NCBI RefSeq assembly: GCF_964355755.1
Contig: NC_092677.1
Coordinates: 11,616,601-11,680,600 of the forward strand
Direction of reading: 5' to 3'
Origin: Antedon mediterranea
Taxonomy: Eukaryota > Echinodermata > Crinoidea > Comatulida > Antedonidae
DNA length: 64,000 nt
The translations under genes and the position numbers were made by a program. Below the pieces are notes generated by a model, which ran no database searches, had not been told where the DNA came from, and saw nothing but the letters and a program-made list of their open reading frames with translations. Every line of letters starts with the position of its first letter. Position 1 is the stretch's first letter. Shown one piece after another: positions 58,001-64,000 of this stretch.

Positions 58001-61000
58001 GTGTCTAACCCTACAAAGTGCCTAACCCTACAAAATGCCTAACCCTACAAAGTGTCTAACCCTACAAAGTGTCTAACCCTACAAAATGCCTAACCCTACA
58101 AAGTGCCTAACCTACAAAGTGTCTAACCCTACAAAGTGTCTAACCCTACAAAGTGTCTAACCCTACAAAGTGTCTAACCCTACAAAGTGTCTAACCCTAC
58201 AAAGTGCCTAACCCTACAAAATGCCTAACCCTACAAAGTGTCTAACCCTACAAAGTGTCTAACCCTACAAAGTGTCTAACCCTACAAAATGCCTAACCCT
58301 ACAAAGTGTCTAACCCTACAAAGTGTCTAACCCTACAAAGTGTCTAACCCTACAAAGTGTCTAACCCTACAAGGTGTCTAACCCTACAAAGTGTCTAACC
58401 CTACAAAGTGTCTAACCCTACAAAGTGTCTAACCCTACAAAGTGTCTAACCCTACAAAGTGTCTAACCTTACAAAGTGTCTAACCCTACAAAGTGTCTAA
58501 CCCTACAAAGTGTCTAACCCTACAAAGTGTCTAACCCTACAAAGTGTCTAACCCTACAAAGTGTCTAACCCTACAATGTGTCTAACCTTACAAAGTGTCT
58601 AACCAACAAAGTGTCTAACCTTACAAAGTGTCTAACCCTACAAAGTGTCTAACCCTACAAAGTGTCTAACCCTACAAAGTGTCTAACCCTACAAAGTGTC
58701 TAACCCTACAAAGTGTCTAACCCTACAAAGTGTCTAACCCTACAAAGTGTCTAACCTTACAAAGTGTCTAACCTTACAATGTGTCTAACCCTACAAAGTG
58801 TCTAACCCTTACAAAGTGTCTAACCCTACAAAGTGTCTAACCCTACAAAGTGTCTAACCCTTACAAAATGCCTAACCCTACAAAGTGTCTAACCCTACAA
58901 AGTGTCTAACCCTACAAAGTGTCTAACCCTTACAAAGTGTCTAACCCTACAAAGTGTCTAACCCTACAATGTGTCTAACCCTACAAAGTGTCTAACCCTA
59001 CAAAGTGTCTAACCCTACAAAGTGCCTAACCAACAAAGTGTCTCCTTGATGGAAGTGTCCCTGAATATAGGTTGGCCGTAGTGTTAACAAATATAGTGGC
59101 TCTTGATCGTTTCACAAGTGTCCAAAAGGAGGAGTTTTACAGTATTATTATAATACTGCTCAGGCCTAATTATTCAGGTATTAAATAACATGCTCAGTTT
59201 CAATTTAAATCACAATTCATCTCAACAAATCTAAATTTGGAGAAGGTTTGACGAAACAATTTTGTTTTTGTATTTAAATAGCAATGAATTTTGAAAACCC
59301 TGATAGTGAAATTTACTGGTACATAATGTTGAGGGCAGCAGATAAATTCTACAGTCAATATAGTTATTTCCCGGGCACTTATGACGATCAAGTTGACAGT
59401 GACTCAGTCAAGTTAAAAGTAAGTAAATAAAATCTTTTTTTCTTGTGTTAAAAATCCAAAAGTTAAGAATATCACAATAAAAAATATTTGTTACCTATCC
59501 ATATACAGTGATATAGTGATCATTAGGTTCTAGGACACCTACCCCCTAGACAGTTACCCCCCCCCCCCCCCGGATGTTTACCACCCGGAGAACTACCTCC
59601 TTAGGACAACTACCCCACGAACAACTACCCCCTTAGGACAACTACCCCCTTAGGATAACTACCCCCCCGGACAACAACCCCTTTAGGACAACTACCCGTT
59701 TAGGACAACTACCACCCGGGTAACTATCCCCCGGTCAACTACCCCCCCCCCCCCCCTCCAAATCCAAAAGTAGACAAATATATAGGACCGGTTTCTGTAA
59801 AAATGAAATCATCTGTTTTTAACGGGTGTTTCGAAACTAGAGACCCGAGACCAGAGACCTGACACGAGACCCAATACGAACAGGGAGACCTATATTTGGG
59901 TCTCCCTTTTCGTATATTAGGGTATCCCTTTTCGTATAGTGTGGTCTCTCTTTTCGTATAGTGGGGTCTCCCTTTTCTTATAGTGGGTCTCCCTTTTCGT
60001 ATATTTGGGTCTCCCATTTTGTATATTTGGGTCTCCCTTTTCGTATATTTGGGTCTCCCTTTTCGTATATTTAGGTCTCCTTTTTCGTATATTAGGGTCT
60101 CCCTTTTCGTATAGTGGGGTCTCCCTTTTCGTATAATGGGGTCTCCCTTTTCGTACGTGGGTCTCCCTTTTCGTATATTTAGGTCTCCCTTTTCGTATTG
60201 GGTCTCGGGTCTCTGGTCTCTGGTCTCGGGTCTCTAGTTTCGAAACACCCGTTTTTAACCGATTATTCTGTTTAACAGCACGCTAGATGTAGATGTGCTA
60301 GATTTAAAGTACCGTATTTATTAAAAAAACGGCCTGGGCTGTTTATTGTTTAGGTGGTTTTTAGGTGGACATTTATTGGAAGAAAGTTGTTTATTCAATG
60401 GGAGGGGGTATAATCTAATGGAAATAGACGCCGATTATTCCATATGATGTTTCATTGGAGTGACATGGTCACCGTTTATTTGAGGGGAATTTATTTAAAG
60501 AACGCCGTTTATTCGGTGAGTGAACATTGAGGTCAAATATCAAAAGTGATATTATTCTTCAAGTGTACAAAAATACATATATGACAAATTTGAGACAAAA
60601 ATTAATTCTTTTAAGACCAGTGGTTATCGAAGCATTGTCCTGACGCAAAAATTATTATTATTATTAGCGAACCCAGTCTTTACAGTAAATACAGGGAGTA
60701 CTATATAATACGTTCGACTATCCTATGATCATTTGTGACAATCTTCAGTTTATACCAGGCTATATTTATGTTCAATCTTTTACTTTTGTTTACAATAATG
60801 AATAGTAATTCGTCAAAGTAACGAATTAAAATATAGTTATTAATTCCTATTATACACTGTTGCAGAGTCAGGTTGTTGAATGGTCTGGGTGGTAGTTGTC
60901 CGTCCGGGGGATAGTTGTTCTAAAGGGATAGTTTTCTGGGTGGTAGTTGTCCAGGGGTTAGTTGTCCTGCGGAGGTAGTTGTCCTAAAAGATTATTTGCC

Positions 61001-62020
61001 CTCGGAGTATTGTCTAGGTCCAGGAGGTAGTTGTCTGTACATTGAGAACACTCAAACCCACGACCTCCAGATCACTAGCCTGGCGTTTCTCAATGAACAC
61101 AAAATTACGTCAGAGTGGGGAAACACATCTGACCAATTACTCAACTCCCAGAGGCAAAGCTATTTCACAGTAGTTAAACACAGTTATTCAATAGTATAAT
61201 GTTATATGCTGGATGTACAGTATTATCTAAGGTCTGGCTAATGTAATGTTATTACTGTACTTACTACAATAGAGCTGTGTATGCAGTATATTGCAAGAAA
61301 TGACACTGGGATCTTTACCTAAAGAAGATTATATACAAGAACTGTAAGATTGATTTTTTTTTTATTTATTACTGAATACTAGAGCATGTAACTATTGCAA
61401 ACCTCCAAAATGGAGTCTTCCGTAGATTAAAGTCTATCTATGATCAACATTTTGTAAAAATATGTCAGTATAGTTTTTACGTAATCGTGCTGACAAACAC
61501 ACAGACAGACTGATCAAAAGGCGGTGGTAATATTAATGGAAAAATAAATATTTCTTTTATTCCTGTCCACTCAGGCAGCGCTTGCCTGATATATCTATCT
61601 ATCTTTGTCCAAGTACTGTACCTTCACTTGCACTGATGAAGGGCTAGTGTTGCCTGAAAGCTCTGCTAACTTTTCTGGCTGTTTTACTTCATCGTTTTGA
61701 TTTAGCTTTGTGCTTTTTTTCTTGTTTGTATCTCCATTGAGATCCAGCCACTGATACCCACAGCATTGTCATTTTTTCAGTGTTTTGCCTTTGGATTTAT
61801 ATAACTATTAGAGACTGTATATTTTTGGAAAATTTAAATTTACAACACGTCTTTTTATAGGTGTCGATATGGAGCTTGTGAACTTCACTCGGTTGCCTCG
61901 TTCATGGGAGGAGTTGCAGCGCAAGAAGTTATCAAAATTGTAACCAATCAGTTTGTCCCATTTAACAACACATACCTTTACAATGCTATGACAACTACTT
62001 CAGCAACTTTCCAACTTTAA
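52070..62020 (+). CDS. NAE1: NEDD8-activating enzyme E1 regulatory subunit (APPBP1/ULA1 homologue), complete
   Basis: Fourteen exons, all in phase, encode 537 residues (human protein is about 534): 52070-52131, 52470-52634, 52977-53079, 53533-53612, 54125-54234, 54506-54615, 54715-54777, 55051-55266, 56062-56195, 56565-56640, 57149-57275, 59282-59418, 61273-61343, 61861-62020. The N-terminus has [13 protein letters not shown] and the ThiF-like fold block [12 protein letters not shown]; later blocks are [41 protein letters not shown] and the C-terminal [15 protein letters not shown]. By family it pairs with UBA3 to activate NEDD8 for cullin neddylation; this subunit has no catalytic cysteine. 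Intron 11 holds a 1.7-kb minisatellite, and introns 3, 5 and 10 hold MITEs. An AATAAA lies at 62151. Confidence 0.97.
52668..52820 (+). repeat. LINE-like 3' end with ATCT tail, copy 1
   Basis: TGTCTGTATCTGTATTTATTGTC through ATGAAACGCAAAATGTGCCAAAATATTTATC and a short CTAT/ATCT run. It matches 56325-56456 in part (TGTGCCAAAATATTTGTCTTT). In NAE1 intron 2. Confidence 0.6.
53205..53354. mobile_element. MITE family A, copy 9
   Basis: AAAGGTCTGCCTACACTATCAAAC at the left and CTTTGATAGTGCAGACAGAGCTT at the right. In NAE1 intron 3. Confidence 0.85.
54260..54299. repeat. Perfect 19-bp hairpin in NAE1 intron 5
   Basis: GATACCAATTTGGTCTATT, loop AA, then the exact reverse complement. It begins about 25 bases past the exon 5 donor. 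Confidence 0.9.
54311..54454. mobile_element. MITE family A, copy 10
   Basis: CTCTGTCTACACTATCAAATTTTATGTGAC at the left and AAACTAGTTTGATAGTGTAGACAGAGCTTT at the right. In NAE1 intron 5, just after the hairpin. Confidence 0.85.
55488..55775 (-). mobile_element. tRNA-Ser/Leu-derived SINE
   Basis: The minus-strand head at about 55690-55775 starts GTGGCCGAGTGGCCGAGCGGTTAAGAC (class II A box) and ends GGGGTTCGAGGCTC (B box), with a long variable region. The body carries CAGAGACC-free LINE-like sequence, ending in an ATTCAATTCAAT tail at 55493-55510. In NAE1 intron 8. Confidence 0.8.
56325..56456 (+). repeat. LINE-like 3' end, copy 2
   Basis: GACTTGCCTTAAGTCTGTGTTTATTGCC through CATATGTGCCAAAATATTTGTCTTTTTGC, related to 52668-52820. 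In NAE1 intron 9. Confidence 0.55.
56851..57014. mobile_element. MITE family A, copy 11
   Basis: AAGCTCTGTTTACACTATCAAAC at the left and AAATTGATAGTGTGGACAGAGCTTT at the right, with the GTAGTGATATG block doubled. In NAE1 intron 10. Confidence 0.85.
57314..59144. mobile_element. MITE-like element expanded by an internal minisatellite
   Basis: The left end ACAGTAGAACCTCATTAAGGGGACACC and right end GTGTCCAAAAGGAGGAGTTTTACAGTA are imperfect inverted copies of each other. Between them, the GGGACCCTACAAAGTGTC segment next to the left end grades straight into the 17-bp array. A related uninflated fragment (GCCTCTATTAAGGGGACACC) is at about 35535-35555. Confidence 0.65.
57348..59046. repeat. 17-bp minisatellite, about 100 copies
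   Basis: The unit CCTACAAAGTGTCTAAC, with a common variant AAAATGCC in place of AAAGTGTC and rarer single-base and indel forms, fills about 1.7 kb of NAE1 intron 11. Variant units cluster (two runs of three AAAATGCC units at about 57560-57600 and 57712-57760), suggesting duplication of multi-unit blocks. Every unit contains TAACCCTA, the telomere-like CCCTAA word. Confidence 0.97.
59525..59757. repeat. GGACAACTACCCC minisatellite (forward)
   Basis: Repeated GGACAACTACCCCCTTA and variants, ending in C runs, in NAE1 intron 12. The reverse-complement type (GGTAGTTGTCC) follows at 60880-61035. Confidence 0.85.
59818..60258. mobile_element. Inverted-repeat element filled with GGGTCTCCCTTTTCGTATA repeats
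   Basis: Arms AACGGGTGTTTCGAAACTAGAGACCCGAGACC (59820) and its reverse complement (ending 60250) match almost perfectly. The inside is about seventeen degenerate copies of GGGTCTCCCTTTTCGTATA. An open frame here simply translates the repeat (KGRP-type) and is not a gene. Confidence 0.9.
60880..61035. repeat. GGTAGTTGTCC minisatellite (inverted partner)
   Basis: Copies of GGGTGGTAGTTGTCC and variants, the reverse complement of the 59525-59757 array, so the two bracket about 1.1 kb of NAE1 intron 12. Confidence 0.85.
61560..61803 (+). mobile_element. Dispersed element family D, copy 3
   Basis: TCCACTCAGGCAGCGCTTGCCTG, then TTGCACTGATGAAGGGCTAGTGTTGCCTGAAAGC, and the same 3' end TTTGCCTTTGGATTTATATA as copy 1. 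The hairpin 61641-61655 has one G-T pair (GGGC with GCCT). It ends 57 bases before the last exon of NAE1. Confidence 0.65.
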
Positions 62021-62150
62021 ACATTTAGAACAAAAGAACTGTGCTAAAAAGAATTAAGAGAAACGTTTAATTGAAAAGACTTTTACATAATTATGTAAGA
62101 ATGATGTTTCATGTGACAACTGTAAAAACAAGTAGTTTGGGCGAAGCGAC

Positions 62151-62156
62151 AATAAA
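62151..62156 (+). promoter_or_regulatory. Polyadenylation signal of NAE1
   Basis: AATAAA, 131 bases past the NAE1 stop codon, the only canonical signal between the stop and the next gene's likely promoter. Confidence 0.7.
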
Positions 62157-62447
62157 ATAATAGGCTATATTATAGAGTATTATTGGGTTCCTCAATTTTT
62201 CATTCGCAACCAGTTACAGTTTGTTTTTTATTTGTTATGTTATATAGGCCTTGCTATTTGTTAATAAATGATCGATCGGACGGAATCGCCTTTTGCATAT
62301 TCATGTTAAATATTTATTAATACAGCGCCCTCTCTAGTTTATTTGAGAAAAGAATTCCGTCGTCTGCTGTTTTTTAACGTGCGAAACCAACCCAAGTCGA
62401 CGAAAAAGTGTGTGCCGGTTTATTAATTTACTACAGTACTACAAACT

Positions 62448-63502
62448 ATGGCTTTTGATGGACACGATCTAAATGATTATCTACAGTCTGCAATAAATGT
62501 AGCAAAGGCTGGTGGAGAGGTTCGTTAAAAATAATATATTATTACCTAACCTACTGACTGGGTGGGCTAGCTAGGCCCGGCTTTCTTTTTTAGACTAGCT
62601 AGCTAGCTAGAGCCTCTAGGCTACTAGGCCTAGCCTACTTAGTAGTACTACCTAGCAGACCTGATAGTAGGCCTAGGCTAGCCTAGCCCGTTTAGTTTAC
62701 CTACCACCACTCTCTCTCTAGCTTAGTTAAAGCCCAATGTCCTACTAAGGACTAGGCCCAGTAGCAGTTCAGAGTAAGCCAAGCGTATGATCGGAGCCGG
62801 TTAGCCAGCAGTTCTTCTCCCCTCCCGGCCCCACACAGATATATGATTTATTATAGTTTCAGTAGGGCTTAACCGGTTTTATTTTAATATAAATACTTTT
62901 GGCTGTCTTTTTATTATTATTAGCTCATCATAGAAACATTCTACAAAGAAAAATCTATTGAGACAAAGTCATCATCAGCTGATTTGGTAACTGAGACTGA
63001 CAAAGCAGTTGAAAAACTTATTTTTTCTACATTAAAAAATAAATATCCTCAACATAGGTAAGTGTGGGTCCCACACACACTCTTGGACTTACGGTAATTA
63101 ATAATAGCATTATTCTTTCAGAAATGCGTTTAATGAATATAATAATAAATTTGTATCATCAGTTTCAGTGATCTTATAGACAAATTCTGGTTTTGGAAAA
63201 TTGTGGCATATGGTATAATAAATGAATGCATTCATTGTCCATAACACTGTACTTTTGTGTGAATGAGCATCTGGTCGATTACAAAGTTGTTTTAGTGGTT
63301 GCTTTTTTGTTTAATTATTAATTAAATTTCTGAATAATTTTTAATTGAATATTTATGTTTTGATATTTGCTCACTATGTAAATGTTTTTTTTTATAGTTT
63401 TATAGGTGAAGAGTCAGTCAGTGACGGCGAGGCTGTTGAGTACACAGACAATGCAACATGGATGGTTGACCCTGTGGATGGAACGTGTAACTTTGTCCAC
63501 AG
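62448..63502 (+). CDS. IMPA1: Inositol monophosphatase, 5' part (runs off the window)
   Basis: Three exons in phase: 62448-62519, 62924-63057, 63398-63502, about 104 residues. The sequence has the N-terminal helix ([15 protein letters not shown]), [17 protein letters not shown], the metal-binding FIGEES (the Glu that ligates Mg), and [15 protein letters not shown], which corresponds to the DP(I/V)DGTTNF signature with Cys in place of the second Thr. By family it is a Mg-dependent, lithium-sensitive enzyme that releases inositol from inositol monophosphates in the cytosol. Later exons are beyond 64000. IMPA1 versus IMPA2 is not resolved by this part. The start ATG is the first in frame and lies 428 bases past the NAE1 stop. 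Confidence 0.93.
62560..62770. repeat. CTAG-rich segment in IMPA intron 1
   Basis: Very dense CTAG and TAGGCCTA words (TAGCTAGCTAGCTAG, CTAGGCCTAGCC, TAGTAGTACTA), making many short palindromes in about 200 bases. Confidence 0.7.
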
Positions 63503-64000
63503 GTACCAAAGCTATGTCTACATTTACATTATCAAACTTTAACTTTTACTTTTAATTTAGCATTTACATATATATACTAAAGACTTAATATAATTAAGTT
63601 ATTCTTTTAAGATATTAACTTTAGGTATTCTGGTCATCTATATTATTTATATTATTTGTAATAATTAGTCACTAGTTGAAGGTACACACCTAATTGGTGA
63701 CAGTGGCTTAGGCTGATTTTGTACTTTCCTGGCAGCTAGTGACTATGATTTTATATTTTTTTCTTGCATTTTGTTTGTTTAATTTGTTGATTTGTATTAT
63801 ATTTGGTAAAAATGTATCTTTTGCCTGAATAAATAATAATAATTGTATGACCCACTATACGACCCCCAGAAGAGGTGCACCGTTTGTCCGATATACTAGT
63901 TTTCATGATAAAGTGGATGGTAAAGTGATGGACATTGACACACCATTGTTCATTGATGTGACCTACAGTACCATGTAGTTTTTTATGCACCCCGGCATCA
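63503..64000. other. Intron 3 of the IMPA gene
   Basis: No fourth exon was found before the window ends. A MITE family A terminus fragment (AAGCTATGTCTACATTTACATTATCAAAC) begins five bases inside the intron. Confidence 0.6.

Noticed and set aside
57348-59046. Interstitial telomere array
   Set aside because: Units contain TAACCCTA but the period is 17 and not 6, and the flanks match an inverted-end element, so a minisatellite fits better.
59739-60017. Minus-strand open frame with KGRP-type repeats
   Set aside because: It only translates the GGGTCTCCCTTTTCGTATA minisatellite and has no splice or start context.

Overview
This is an AT-rich animal nuclear window. Genes are split by short introns, and the intergenic DNA is crowded with tRNA-derived SINEs, miniature inverted-repeat elements (MITEs), minisatellites and LINE 3' ends. 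The recurring TAGGCCTA motif, the CUB/C-type-lectin receptor, the adhesion GPCR and close similarity of the housekeeping genes to deuterostome forms suggest an echinoderm (possibly crinoid or sea cucumber). That assignment is inference.

Layout. 1-2977: no gene, two decayed tRNA-like heads. 2978-5930 (-): 5'-truncated, frameshifted non-LTR retrotransposon (endonuclease + reverse transcriptase). 6925-12423 (+): 3' part of an adhesion GPCR (GAIN/GPS, seven TM segments), with one reading-frame break in the loop after TM5. 13906-38257 (-): a 16-exon gene rebuilt here for a type I membrane protein of 1252 residues: signal peptide, unassigned N-terminal region, CTLD, CUB, CTLD, three CUB/CUB-like domains, EGF, TM, tail. 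Every splice phase closes. Its first intron is 10.75 kb. 38258-46492: no gene found, but a four-copy array of a tRNA gene with an odd ATC anticodon, plus several SINE-like elements. 46493-51401 (-): two tandem three-exon galactose-3-O-sulfotransferase paralogues (422 and 409 aa). 52070-62020 (+): complete 14-exon NAE1 (537 aa), the regulatory half of the NEDD8 E1. 62448 to past the window end (+): first three exons of inositol monophosphatase.

The genes do not form one pathway. NAE1 and IMPA are housekeeping. The two Gal3ST-like enzymes are a local tandem duplication whose second copy is head-to-head with NAE1. The lectin/CUB receptor and the GPCR are cell-surface proteins converging tail-to-tail around 12.4-13.9 kb.

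Most notable: the novel-looking CTLD/CUB receptor; a 36-bp array that multiplies the splice donor of a Gal3ST exon 1 eight-fold; a roughly 100-copy 17-bp minisatellite that seems to have grown inside a MITE in a NAE1 intron; the tRNA array arranged as a duplicated dimer; at least ten near full-length or half copies of one MITE family plus fragments; and a dispersed element whose hairpin shows compensatory base changes beside hammerhead-like core bases. All gene models were made by eye from splice signals, phase and protein pattern.
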